A stretch of DNA of 64,000 nucleotides from positions 1,240,001 through 1,304,000 of the forward strand of contig BRON01000005.1 in assembly GCA_024345305.1 (NCBI GenBank), read 5' to 3'. The position numbers were made by a program, and so were the translations under genes. Origin of the DNA: Mrakia gelida (taxonomy: Eukaryota > Basidiomycota > Tremellomycetes > Cystofilobasidiales > Mrakiaceae). This document shows, piece by piece, positions 32,047 through 42,957 of this stretch. Numbering within the stretch: the stretch's first letter is position 1; each line of letters opens with the position of its first letter. The notes under the pieces are model-generated. The model ran no database searches, was not told the DNA's origin, and saw only the letters and a program-made list of their open reading frames with translations.

Positions 32047-33732
32047 ATGGACTCCCCCTCCCCTCCAAGCTCACAGCCCCTCCTTTCGTCCTCACCTTCC
32101 CTGCTTCCCTTAATCCTCCTCCTTTCCCTCCCCTCCCTCTCCCTCTCCCCCCCTTCCCTTGCGGCACTCTCGCTCACGAACAAGGAGGTCCGTTCGGTGG
32201 TGTTTGGGGAGTTGTTCAGGGAGCTCAAAGTGGAGAGAGCGCTTGAGGAGGGTGAGGAGGGTGAGCTTGACGATGGGGAGGAGTTAAGCGAGGTGAGGGG
32301 AGCGGTGAGGAGATTGGAGTGGGTTGTTAAAGGGAGTGAGGTGTGTGGGGATGAGGATAATGAGGAGGAGGACGAGGAAGGTTCGTTGGAGGAGTGGAAG
32401 AAGAAGGGAGAAAAAGAGGTGGTAGGCAAGTTGGGGACGTTGATCAGGTTCGTTGGGCCTCTCCTATTTTCTCCCTTGCTCTTCTCTTCTTTCCTTCTCC
32501 TCGAACTGACTTCTATGCTCGATTGCTCGCTTCGTTCCCCTCACCAGCTCCCTCCCCTCCCTAACCTCTCTAAGCCTCACCTCCTCCTCCTTCCACCGCT
32601 CAACCTCAACTCCCCTCTCCCTCGCTCCCCTCCTCCTCCCCTCCCCATCCTCCCTCACCAACCTCTCCTCCTTGTCCCTCACAGGCTTCTCCATCCCCAA
32701 CGACCTCCTCTTGGACCTCCTCGTTTCAACACCCAACCTCCTCGAGTTGACGCTGCAGACCTTCTCCCCTCCCTCGGCGTCATCCTCCTCGGTCTTCCCC
32801 GTCCTCGGAGGACTCATCGAGCTCACGTCGTCTTCCCCAACTCCCTCCCCCCTCCCTCCAACCCTCCCTTCCTCAGCACTGAAAAACCTACACACCTTCA
32901 CTGGCTTAGCCTCGCACGTCCGAACCCTCCTGCCGCCGGGAGGAGGGCAGAGGTCCCTCAGGTCCCTGACCGTCGAGCTCTGCGGAGGAGCAGGAGGGTG
33001 GGAAAAGCTCGTTCCAGACCTCGCCGACGGGTTGCCCTGTCGAGAAGGTCCTTCGGGACTCGTGGAGCTCAGGATTCTGGGGATCGAGGGTACGGCAGGG
33101 GTAGAGGAGGGTGTAAGGCTGGTGAGGAAGCTTGGAGAGGCGCTGAAGGGGAAGGGTGGGTTGGAGGAGTTGGAACTTGGGTGGGGGGAGGGGTTGGGGG
33201 AGGTGGGTGGGGAGGTGGAGGATTTCTTGGTACGTTGCTCTTCTTCTGCCCTCCTTTTTCTCTTCTCTCTCTCTCTCTCACACTAACAAGTATGGTCCCT
33301 TGTTCGCAGACCAAATCTCTCCCCCACCTCTCCTCATCCTCATCCTTCTCGTCCCTCCGCTCCCTTTCACTCACTACACCCGAACCCACCTCTCCCTCTC
33401 CCCCTCCAACCTCTTCCCCAACACCCACACCCCTCCTCCCTCTTTCTCTCGCCCTTCCGGACTTGTCCACTCTGACGATCAACTCAACCCTATGGAGGTT
33501 CTTCCGCCCTCCCCCCCCTCCCTTCTCCGATCCCAACGCACTCGTTCGCGTCCCAACCAACACGACCACGACGACTCGACCGGCGCTCACCTCCTCTGCG
33601 TCTGCGTCGGGATCACATGCACTCGGGGTGGGGTTAAACAACAACAAGAAGGCTGCGAGGAGGTTAAGGGTTGCTGGGTGTGGTGGGGAGAGGGAGGGTG
33701 AGGGGGGGGTGAGCTCGGAGGGCGAAGACTAG
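32047..33732 (+). CDS. Leucine-rich-repeat protein with F-box-like N-terminus
   Basis: Three exons (32047-32447, 32548-33229, 33310-33732) give 501 aa. Residues 8-60 resemble an F-box: a Leu/Ser-rich LLLSLPSLSLSPPSLAALSL then TNKEVRSVVFGELFREL. An acidic linker follows (GEEGELDDGEEL, then DEDNEEEDEEGS). From about 135 to 400 there are irregular leucine-rich repeats of the type LxxLxSLSLT, such as LTNLSSLSLTGFSI, LLELTLQTFS, LRSLTVELC and LVELRILGIEG. The C-terminus is Ser/Thr/Pro-rich, then basic. F-box/LRR proteins usually pick substrates for SCF ubiquitin ligases; that role is inferred. It does not belong to the A-F paralog family, whose C-terminal domain it lacks. The long T/C-rich code makes the repeat count uncertain. 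Confidence 0.65.
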   Translation: MDSPSPPSSQPLLSSSPSLLPLILLLSLPSLSLSPPSLAALSLTNKEVRSVVFGELFRELKVERALEEGEEGELDDGEELSEVRGAVRRLEWVVKGSEVCGDEDNEEEDEEGSLEEWKKKGEKEVVGKLGTLIRFVGPLLFSPLLFSSFLLLELTSMLDCSLRSPHQLPPLPNLSKPHLLLLPPLNLNSPLPRSPPPPLPILPHQPLLLVPHRLLHPQRPPLGPPRFNTQPPRVDAADLLPSLGVILLGLPRPRRTHRAHVVFPNSLPPPSNPPFLSTEKPTHLHWLSLARPNPPAAGRRAEVPQVPDRRALRRSRRVGKARSRPRRRVALSRRSFGTRGAQDSGDRGYGRGRGGCKAGEEAWRGAEGEGWVGGVGTWVGGGVGGGGWGGGGFLGTLLFFCPPFSLLSLSLTLTSMVPCSQTKSLPHLSSSSSFSSLRSLSLTTPEPTSPSPPPTSSPTPTPLLPLSLALPDLSTLTINSTLWRFFRPPPPPFSDPNALVRVPTNTTTTTRPALTSSASASGSHALGVGLNNNKKAARRLRVAGCGGEREGEGGVSSEGED

Positions 33733-34230
33733 CTTTTGGTCTCGTTCTCGTTCTTGTTCGCGTCCTCGTCCTCTCCCTTTCTCTTACCTCCAGCGGAGGG
33801 TTTGGTTTTGGTTTTGATCTCATCTTACACACGCGTCACTCAAAAAATGTCAGCTTCGATCTCAGCTCGTTTCGTTCGTTCTTTGTACTTGTTTTTCGTT
33901 TCGTTTCGGTTTTGATCTCGTGTTTCGTGTCTGCTTTCGTGTTTAAACTAGGTTGTATAGTGTGTAGAGAATATATGTACGTGTAGAAGACCAAAGAGGG
34001 GAGGGAAGAAGAGGGGAAAGGAGGGGAGAGAGGGGAGGGGACGCGTCGAATGAAAGATAAGTCGGACGGCGCGACGACCGCGATTTCAGGTAAGCTTTTC
34101 AGCTGAGAGAGAGAGAGGTCAAAGTGGAAGATGTGTGCGGATGTTAGTGACGTGAGGTAGACAGCAAGAAAAGACGAGGGAGAGGGGCGAGCGAAAAGGA
34201 AAGATGAGGAACGGGAGAGAGGACGAACGT
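33733..34230. other. Convergent intergenic region
   Basis: 3' regions of the leucine-rich F-box-like gene (+) and of paralog E (-). It is T/G-rich near 33840-33960 with TATGTACGTGTAG, plausible 3'-processing sequence. No gene is seen. Confidence 0.4.
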
Positions 34231-35716
34231 TCAGTGTGGGTGCTTGATCACAACAACAGTCCCATCCTCCAGCGTCCAAGTCCAAAGATCCGTAGGAGGG
34301 TGTCCGATCCTCTTATTCGTTTCGATCCAACCAGCGAACTCGCTCATCAGGCCAGGAGCGAATGCATAGAGGTGGGTTTGAGAGACGCTGCTGAACCGAC
34401 CTTGAACGGCGTCGATGTGGTTCCTCATGCTGGCTGCCGAGGTACAGGCGGAGCCTGGCGACGAGGATTCGTAGATGGAGAGGGTCGTGATGGGATTCCT
34501 AGGCGAGCGGCGTGACGAGGTCCAGGACTCCAGGAGGGAGAGGTCGTTCCGGCCGACCAGAAGAGAGAGCTGATCTCGAGGGGTTGATGTTGGGAAGGAG
34601 AGATCTGGCACAGAACCAAAATCTCGATCCCTTGAGGGAGGCAAGGACCTCGTCCTCGATCCAGTCGTTGATGCGTTCCTCCTCGTCATCGCTCTCCTCT
34701 TCGTCGTCGGGGTCGGGGTCTTCGACCTGGGGAGCGAAGATTTCGAGCTCTTGGAGGGCGATGGTTCGTCTTTCCTCGTCCTCCTGAACCGACTTGATGA
34801 GCTCGACGACGTCCGGCTGCTCGACGACCTTGGTAGAGATCCTGCTGTCGCTTTTGTTCAAGAAGCAGAGGACGTCGAGCCGTCGACCCGCGGTGGGAGA
34901 TTCGAGGGGAGAGAGGTACTCTTCCCGACCTTCATACTCCGATATGACGGGAGGTTCGACTCCAAGAACGACGGAGAGCTGGTGAAGGAGAGAAGGAGAA
35001 AGCGTCGCAAAGCTGTCAGGAGAGGAAGGACTCGACGCGACGAAAAGAGACGTCGAGGAGCGAGGAGGAGGAGGGAGGACGCTCACCTCCTTAACGAACG
35101 ACCACCTTTCCCTTCCCTCCTCTCCTGAGAAAAGACCGTCCTCGGGGTCGAAGAATGTGATCCAGTGGGAGGGTCGAGAGATGGTGATGGATTGGTAGAG
35201 GAGGGGAAGGCAGAGGGAGTGGATGGCTCGGGAGACGAGGAGGACGTGGGAGGTTCGGTTGAGATGGTAGGGATCCGAGGTAGGGGTGAGCTTCGAGGTT
35301 CGAAGGAAGACGTATTTGAGGATTCGCTCGATGACTTCGACGGGAAGCGCTGTAGAGCGAGAGAGGCAGGGAAGAAGGAGAAGCCGGAGGGGAAGGAAGG
35401 GGAAAGGTGAGCTCGAGCTCGCAACACTTTTGCTTCAACTCTTCCTCTGCGCTCTCATCGAAAGAGAGAACTGAGTACTCACCGAGACGAGAAGGCCCTT
35501 GTCTGAGAGAGGATTCCAGAGGGGGAGTTACGAGCTTCTGGATCGGCTGTCGAAGAGAAGGGAGGGCAGCAGAGGTTGGGGTGAGCTCGAGCCCGACGGC
35601 GAAAGAGGATGTCAGGAGGACAACGAGATCACCACAAGAGGGCTCATAGAGTGATGCTCCAAGAGACCAGAGCAAGACTCTTCGCTAGTCTCCGTATCGA
35701 CGTTTGCGTTCATCAT
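34231..35716 (-). pseudogene. F-box-like protein, paralog E with frameshift
   Basis: Exons 35716-35636, 35537-35483 (55 nt, the same size as in paralog D), 35349-35087 (263 nt) and 34978-34231. The core encodes LPVEVIERILKYVFLRTSKL then VLLVSRAIHSLCLPLLYQSITI, followed by EDGLFSGEEGRERWSF. The first three exons join in phase, but the fourth is 748 nt, which is one base more than a whole number of codons. The frame from LSVVLGVEPP holds to about 34630 (EDEVLASLKG). From there the family-like sequence continues in the +1 frame (DRDFGSVPDLSF to WTLEDGTVVVIKHP, stop 34231-34233). The original frame ends at a stop 34499-34501. No intron can explain the switch. It is either a one-base indel in a young pseudogene or an assembly error. 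Confidence 0.75.
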
Positions 35717-35970
35717 CCGAGTTTGGAGAGGAGGTGTGGGCTGGGAGGGAAGGAGCGAAGACCGCCTCGAAAACAAGAAGGAGCGCGAAGGTGAGCTCGC
35801 AACAGCCATCGCCGTCCTTTTCTGCCATCAAACCCGTGAGCTCAAGACTTTCGGCCAAGTTGAACTCAGAGGCAGGATGCTGAAGCTAGCTCTCGACTTT
35901 CTACAGCTCTCCCGTTCTCGTTCCTTCCCCTCCAGCCGATGCCCATTGCGAGCTCGTCTTCTCGTTCGTC

Positions 35971-38900
35971 ATGACCGCTGAACTCACCGACCAAATCCAC
36001 GGAGCATGGAGGGATTCTTTTCAAGCTCTCAACAGAGATATGCCTGGGATCAGAGGCTTGCTAGACGTATCAAAAGTGAGTCAATCAAGCTCAGCTATAG
36101 CGAGAAAAGACGAGCCCAAAGCTGATGAGCTCCCTCCTTCTCCTCCTTCCCTCCCAGGCTTGGGATCTCGCCTCCAAGTTTCTCGAACCAAGGAACCTCG
36201 AAGGACTCAACTGGAACGACAGAGGTAAGCCTACTACCTTGACCCATCTCCAGTTCAATCTGAGCTCATCAAACCTTCTTGAACGCAGACCACGGAGGAA
36301 TCGTACCAGCTTTCCAACTTCTCGCTCAAGCTCACATGTCCGAGGAGCTTCTGAAGCACTTCTATGGCTCGTTACGATATCCTTACTCTCTCTACGTGAC
36401 TTGAGACTAACCTTGACACCCCTGCTTTTTAGTCGACGTCGAAAAACACTTCTACCTGGTCGACAGAGACGTCCAGAAGGCTCTTCGGAGGATCGAGGTT
36501 CGTTCCTCTTTCCTCCCCTCCCCTCCCTTTCGACGCGTCGACTGACTCGTCCTTTTCACCACTTCTCTCGCAGGAATCAAATCGAATCTCAGCAGTGCCT
36601 CAAGTAGGGATCATCATGTCCGAGCTGTTTGATCGTCTAGTCGCGTGGCAGCAAGCCTGGGCTGCTCCTTTGGCTGCTTTCGAAGAGTGAGCTCGACGTT
36701 CCTTCTTGGTCGCGTCTCGTCATCTTCCTCTCGATCGGTCTGACCTCTACCCACCCTGACTCCCTCTCTCACTCCTAATCGGACCTGTCTACAGTCCCTC
36801 CCTCCGTCCGCCCTTCCAACAAACCTTCCTCTCCCATCTCCATCTTCGCCTCCCTCCTTCCTTCCCAACCCACATCAAAGCCTACTTCCTCGCGACCCTT
36901 CACTCCCATCAATCCCAACAGCAGCTCCCCGCATCCCCTTATCCATCCACACCAGCCGAATCTCCTCAAGCACCAACGTTCCCCTTGCCGACAGCAGCAG
37001 ACGTTAAACCGAGTCCTCACCTGCAGAGATTGAGCATGCTCGCGAGATTTGGACCCGAGTTGACGAGCATCGCGTACGAGGAGATCGAGAAGAAGGTACG
37101 AGGGGAGGCGAAGGGAGAGTGGGGTCGGAGTGGGATGTTGAGGGAGCTGAGAGGGTGGGGCAGAGGGGTGGTCGGAGGATGGTGGGAGGGGTTTTACGCT
37201 GGTGAGTCCGACGCGACTTTCCTGATCCCGGGACCGGATAGAGTGCCCTGCAGGAGAGGTGTGAGACGAGGGAGCAGGAGCTGTAATTTCGGCCTGCACC
37301 AGGTGGTGACGTTGGGAGGAAGAAGGCGCGTCAGAAACGGACGCGTGTCGAGCTGAAGGTGATCCTCTCTCCCGCCCCTCCTTTTCTTTTATCCGCGCAC
37401 AGGTCAGGACAACATCGATCAGACCATGAAACCCATCTACTCGAGGCTCGACTATCATGTCTGCAAGACGATGAGCGACCTGAGGTTCGTCGAGGTCAGC
37501 TCTTTTCGTCCCCGTTCCTCTGGCTGACGGACGCGTCTCCTTCTTTTCATCCGACAGGACGACCGAGCTCTTCGACATCATCGTCAACTACCCCGATACT
37601 TTGCCTGCTCTGGAGGATCTGAAGGTCAGTCTACTCGCGATTGTTGCTTTGACGAACGCCTCGCTGATCTCGCTTCTCTCTTCGCAAACAGGAATGTCTC
37701 GCGAAAGTCGACTCTCGAACTGAGCTGGTCAACGCTCTCAAAGCTTCGTGAGTACATTCTACTTCCCTTCTTCCCCTCGGCTTCTCCGCACCGCCGAAAT
37801 TCCCTTCTGTTTGCTGATTCTCGCTCATCTCTCTTCGTCGTTCGCAACAGCAACGTCAAGCGACTTCTTCACCCCGGAGCCGACACCAAGGACATCATCA
37901 CCCAATACGTCTCGACCATCCGATGCCTCCGAATCGTCGATCCACCAGGCGTCTTGCTCCAGAAGGTCGCTGAGCCGATCAGGAGGTTCTTAAAGTGAGT
38001 TTTCGAAACGCGTCGCTCGCCATCTCTTCCCTCCCTCCTTCTTCGTCGGAGTGTCTGAGCCTCAGCTAACGACAGTTTCCCTTCCTCCTCCATTTCCTTT
38101 TCATCCTCTTTCTCTCTTGGTTGTCGCTTCACCTTCGCCTCGCCAGGAATCGACCCGACACGATCCGCTGCATCGTCGCTTCTCTTGTGAACTCGGACGA
38201 CGACGACGACATCCTCGGTGGAGATCTTGAGGACGACGAGGATGGAGGGATCAAGCCATTGCAGACGAGGGACGATCGTGAGGAGGACTACACGGATCCG
38301 AATTGGGTGCCAGAACCGGTGGATGCAGCTCCTGGTCAGTTCGACTCTTCTCCTCGCTTCCTCGTCCCTCTCGCCCGTTTCTCCCTTCCCTTCGGTTCCT
38401 CCTCGGAGCTCCAGAAGGTCCTTGGCTTTCGGAACGGCTGACGAGCATCTCTTCTCTGCGTTCGATCGTCGTTCCTCAGAGTTCCGATCAGGGAAAGCGA
38501 GCGACATCATCTCGACGCTTGTCAGCATCTACGACACCAGGGACGTGATCGTCAAGGAGCTCCAGATCCTCCTCGCTCAAAAGCTTTTGGCCGTCAGAGA
38601 CTACGATCTGGAGAAGGAGGTGAGTCTGAGTCTCGTCGAAGTCCCTCTCGAGAGAGATGCCGAACTGATCTTCGTCGCGTTCTGGTTCGCCTCGCTCAGA
38701 TCCGTACCGTCGAGATCCTCAAGCTTCGATTCGGAGAAACCGCTCTTCAAGTTTGCGAAGTCATGCTCAAGGATCTCGCTGACTCGAAGAGGATCGATGG
38801 ACACGTCAACTCGGAGATCACGGTTCGTTCTTCGCTTCTCTCTCTCTCTCTTCTCCGTCGTCGACTTTGATCTGAGCTCTTCAATCTCCCCCGACACAGA

Positions 38901-39947
38901 CTTCGATACATCCCAAGATCGTCTCTCGACTCTTCTGGCCTACCTTCCAATCCACTGGACTCGTCGTTCCCGGTCAACTCTCTCGGTTCGTCCTCCTTCT
39001 CCAGCCCTCCCTTCTGCTTCGTTCGTCGCGTCAACTGACCTCGAGCTGCCGTTCTCTCACGACGCTTAGTCTCCAAGCTCGTTATGCCAAAGCCTACCAT
39101 CAGTTCAAACCCGACAAACGGCTTCGCTGGCTCCCTCAGCTCGGAACTGTCGAGATCAAACTCGAGCTGGAGGATCGAGTCGTCGAGGTCGAAGCTTCGC
39201 CGCTTCAGGCTTCCATTATCGAGCTGTTCGGAGAGACGAGTGAGTCGCCCTTCCAAGTAACTCCTTTGGAACCCTGCCTGACTTACTTCCTCCTCCTTGC
39301 TCGCGCTCAGGCTCATGGAACCTCGCCTCTCTCACTTCGAAACTCGGTCTCGACGACGAGCTCGTCGTTCTCAACGGGATCAACTTCTGGGTCAACAAGG
39401 GAGTCCTGAAGGGAGATAGAAAGGGAAGCGAGGCTACTTGGGTTGTTTTGGAGACAAAGGAGGAGGGTGGACGAGCTGGAGGAGAGTTAGAGATGAGGAA
39501 TGGTGAGTCGTCGTCGACGCGACTTTCCTGATCTCTTTTGCGTTCGCCGCTGACCTGGCCTCCCTTCTTTCTTCGCTTGATAGTCGTCACCGAGGAGGAA
39601 TCAGCCATTCAATCCGTCGAATCAGGTCAAGCCGAACGAATGAGAGTCTACTGGCAGGTTCGTTCGCCTCCTCCTTCGCTCCCTATCTCTCGAGCTTCAG
39701 TTCTTCGTCCTCGTTCCCGCTTCCGCTTCCGCTTCGCTGACCCGTCTCCTCGCTTCTTCCTTCCACTTAGTTCATCCAAGGAATGCTCACCAACTTCGGC
39801 TCGATGCCTCTCGATCGAATCCAAAGTATGCTCGGGTTCGCTGAGAACTACGACCGAACGCTCGAGCAGCTGGGAGAGTTCATGGAAGCGCTGAGGAGGG
39901 AGGGAGTTGTGGATCGAAGTGGAGGTGGAGAGTGGGTGCTGAGATGA
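35971..39947 (+). CDS. APC2: Anaphase-promoting complex subunit 2 (cullin-like)
   Basis: Catalytic-core scaffold of the APC/C ubiquitin ligase that drives mitotic exit; its cullin homology domain holds the RING subunit Apc11. Eighteen exons give about 777 aa, from MTAELTDQIHGAW at 35971 to TGA 39945-39947. The cullin-type region covers residues 340-690. It reads RPDTIRCIVASLVN, then EEDYTDPNWVPEP (a signature preceding the cullin domain), VSIYDTRDVIVKELQILLA, CEVMLKDLADSKRID, SRLFWPTFQ, a FGETSSWNLASLTSKLGL winged-helix part and the APC2 C-terminal domain (YWQFIQGMLTNFGSMPLDRI). One join is irregular. Between the third and fourth coding exons the only in-phase solution is a GC donor at 36367 with the AG at 36431-36432. 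The obvious GT at 36371 puts the frame out by one. Confidence 0.9.
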
Positions 39948-40455
39948 GGATGACGAGTTTAGATGGGTTGGGTGAGAGTGGAGTTACGATCTTGATGACC
40001 TTGGAGCTTTTGCTGTTGCTGCTCGAGAGCGAGGCGGAGAGTCGAAAGGCATGCGAGGAGGAGTTCGACCTGACGAGAACCGAACAGGGGAGAGAGGAAG
40101 CTCTCCGGCTTCGCCTTTCTTTCTGATAGTGATCTCAGAAGACGACGTAGAGAGATAACGTGATATCGTGTATGCATAGAAAAAAGGCGAGTCGGCGAAA
40201 ACGAGGTGACGAGGGCGGTGTTCAGCCTGTCGAGCGCGAAACGAACGAAGAGAGTCAGTGAGCGAGAGAGGAGAGAAAGGGGACCTGGCTCGGTCGAAGG
40301 GACGAATGAGGTAACAAGCTAAGATCCGATGAAGTGAGCTGGGATTCGAAGTCTGGAAAAAGGGATCGAAGGAGGAAAGGACTCGTCAGCGAAAGTCGCG
40401 TTGCGAAGAGTCGACGCAGAGGAGGAAGATCGCGCTCACGCTTAAAGCTGGCAGA
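39948..40455. other. Convergent intergenic region
   Basis: 3' flanks of APC2 (+) and of the MYND gene (-). Purine-rich, with no supported exon or RNA gene. Confidence 0.4.
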
Positions 40456-41685
40456 TCACCATTCGGGTTTGAAGCACAAGAGCTTGTGTCGTTTCCAGTG
40501 AGCCTTTTGGTGGTCTGATTGATGTGAAAGGAGAGAGGAGGAGGGGAGAGGGTGAGCGACGAGGACGAAAGGAGGGAAGCGAGTCGAGACGAACCTGTGC
40601 AGCAGTATCGAACAGCGAGACACTGCGAGAGACGAAAGATGGTCAGTAGGTACATGAGTACGAGATGGGAGGTCAGAGAAGGAGACTCACTCGACCACAA
40701 GCCATCATCTCGATTCCTTCGCCGCATCGAACCATCTCTTCGTTCAAGTCGCGGTCCTCCCCATCTCGAAGCAGCTCGCACGAGCTCCAAACCACCAAGC
40801 GCTGGTCTGCTATTCCTGTTTCCAGACCGACGATGCATTCATGCTTGGACTGGATCACGCCGAGGAGGTTTACCAGACTGACGAACTTGACCTCGTTGAG
40901 AGGAAAGGGTCGGTGGTCGACAATATGTTGAATGAAGGGCAAGCGTCGCTGGAGTCGCTCCGAAGTCGGCTCAGAGAGCTGGACAGAAGGCTGAGCACCG
41001 ATTAGATGTCGGCTGCTGATCGTTTGGCTGAAGAGGATGATGAAGGGGAGGAGGCTGTCGTCGGCCTCGTCGTCCTTGACGCGTCGACGAAGAGGGTGGT
41101 CAGGTCGGTGCGCAGGGTTTCGGAAGATGGATGACGAGGGAAGGGACGTACTTGAAAGACGTGGTCAGGAAGCTTTGAGATCTGATTCAAAACAAGATGC
41201 GAGAGCTGGCGATTCTCGACAGGAAATTCTCGAGTGAAGCGAGCCCCAGCGGCTGTCTGAAGGCATCCTCGAAACCAGTAGACCTGATTCATCGCAGCTG
41301 CTGCGCCATCATCACTAGATGCGTCGGTTTGTTTGTACGCATCCAGGACTCGTCGGAAGTAGAGAGCGGCAGACTCTTCCTGAGGGACGAAGGGGGAGCG
41401 CCGAAGGGATGTTGCTCAGTCTTGTGTGAGGGAGCGAAAAAAACGACAGGACGTACGAAGAAGGCGATGCCTTGACCTCCAGGCAGCTCGAACGCGTCGC
41501 ATATCTGAGCAAGCAGGCGAAAGTAGGAACTCAGGCCAGGGCGTGCGAGAGGGGAGGGAGGAAGAGCGAGCAGAAGAGCTCACCGCATCCCAAACCGATT
41601 GCAGATGGATGCTACGTTCGGAAGCATCGACGTCCGGACTGTAGTTCACGAGGGCCTCGGCGAGTTGAGCTGGAGTGAAGGTCAT
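40456..41685 (-). CDS. MYND-type zinc-finger protein
   Basis: Six exons (41685-41584, 41504-41457, 41379-41152, 41074-40691, 40622-40595, 40514-40456) give 282 aa. The first 230 residues look all-helical, with a repeat-like character: LYFRRVLDAYKQTD, then NQVYWFRGCLQTAAG and LLPFIILFSQTISS. This resembles a TPR-like fold. The C-terminus is a MYND finger split by two introns: CGRCLAVRYCCTGD, then HQKAHWKRHKLLCF. It shows the Cys-x2-Cys, Tyr-Cys, His-x3-His-Trp and His-x4-Cys pattern. MYND fingers bind proline-rich partners; many fungal ones are of unknown function. The exon 41074-40691 uses the acceptor TCAAG rather than the nearer-looking TTCAG. Only that choice keeps the frame open to the finger. 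It is divergent from paralog F, with 213 nt between start codons. Confidence 0.78.
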
Positions 41686-41898
41686 ACCCTCGAGAAGGGA
41701 AGAGAAGGAGATGGAGGAAGGAGATGGAAGCCGTTCGAGGTCGACTCGAAATGAGCTCGATCCTCTCCATCTCCGCGGCCGTCCCTCTCTTTGCGCGCTG
41801 CCTCACGACCGCCAGCAAGTGAAAGCTCGCGAGCCCTGAACTTTTTCTACAAGTCCACCTACTCGTTTTGGGTCCCTCGAAGCTCTCGCTCCTCAAAA

Positions 41899-42957
41899 AT
41901 GGCTAGCAACAACGACCTCGCACCTTCCTCCCTCGACCTCCTCCCTCCTCCTCCTCCCTCCTCTCCTCCTTCTTCCCTTCCCTCCCACACCTCTTCCATC
42001 ACATCCTTCTCTCCTCCCTCTCGGCCCATCCCCATCGAGATCTACAACCACATCCTCCACTTCGCTTTTGGTCGACATCTCCCTCCCGTCCCTCTCGAAA
42101 ATCGATTGGACGAACCTCCTTCCCTCTCTCCCCTCCTCCCTCTCACGCTCGTCTCCAAAGGTCTTCGAGAACTCGTTCTCCCTTACCTCTACTACCACAT
42201 CACTATCAGGAAGGAGGAGGATTGGATCCAGCTCCTCGATCCTGAGGAAGGTCTCCTCGTCGAAGAAGGGGAGGAGGCGACAAGGAGGAGGGGATGGGTC
42301 AAGAAGTTGAGCTTCCCTCGAGACGGCTTCCCCGTCGCCTCGTGGATCGCTTCCAGAGATCAGCCAGCAGCAGTAGGGCGGATGTTTCCAGTAACTTCCA
42401 TGCGCCGACTCGATCTCTCTGGCTTCGGGGACCTGGAGGAGGTCTGCATTGGGAAGTGGGGACAAGAAGTTCGCGTTCAACGAGAGATCGAGGGGGTGGT
42501 CGAGTACGAGATGGAAGGAGGACCCTGCTTGGCGTTTGGACCATCCTACCCGGCACGTTGGACAAAAGACATGAAGGAACAGTATGTCCGCGACGACATC
42601 AAGTTCTGGGTCGGAAGGAAGCGATCAAACCACCAAACCACCTCGGTCGTCACCCTCCTCTCCCAATCGCGACCTGCCCTCCTCCACGTCTCCCTCCGCC
42701 CTTTGCGAAACGAACGTCCTCACCCTTCGGTCTCCGAGACCATCGCAATCACGGTACACCTTCCTGACCTCTCGTATCTATCAACCGAGCTGGTCGTGTC
42801 TGCGATAGATGAGGTCAGCGAGATGTTTCCCTCGTCAAGGTTCAACCTCGATCTCGTCATGGACTGGTTCGGTATGAAATCCTTGTACACTGCCGGGTTA
42901 TTGAAAAGTAAGGGATGGGTCAAGGACGAGGCTGGGTGGTGGACTCACGAAGGTTGA
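41899..42957 (+). CDS. F-box-like protein, paralog F (intronless)
   Basis: A single open frame of 352 aa with MASNNDLAPSSLDLL at the start and AAAATGG context. The core matches the family: IPIEIYNHILHFAFG, then LTLVSKGLRELVLPYLYYHITI and LLDPEEGLLVEEGEEATRRRGW. The C-terminal part is diverged (GKWGQEVRVQREIEG to WVKDEAGWWTHEG). It has no introns, while four relatives share a set of conserved introns. This suggests either retrocopy-like origin or intron loss followed by long divergence. No stop or shift is seen, so this copy is a candidate functional gene. Splice-like signals after the stop (acceptor at 43050-43052, donor near 43103) could be 3'-UTR introns or an alternative end. Confidence 0.72.
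   Translation: MASNNDLAPSSLDLLPPPPPSSPPSSLPSHTSSITSFSPPSRPIPIEIYNHILHFAFGRHLPPVPLENRLDEPPSLSPLLPLTLVSKGLRELVLPYLYYHITIRKEEDWIQLLDPEEGLLVEEGEEATRRRGWVKKLSFPRDGFPVASWIASRDQPAAVGRMFPVTSMRRLDLSGFGDLEEVCIGKWGQEVRVQREIEGVVEYEMEGGPCLAFGPSYPARWTKDMKEQYVRDDIKFWVGRKRSNHQTTSVVTLLSQSRPALLHVSLRPLRNERPHPSVSETIAITVHLPDLSYLSTELVVSAIDEVSEMFPSSRFNLDLVMDWFGMKSLYTAGLLKSKGWVKDEAGWWTHEG

Noticed and set aside
31301..32113. 270-aa plus-strand ORF between RTF2 and the LRR gene
   Set aside because: It overlaps the RTF2 3' end and the next start in another frame; Ser/Pro/Leu content as in CT-rich leaders.
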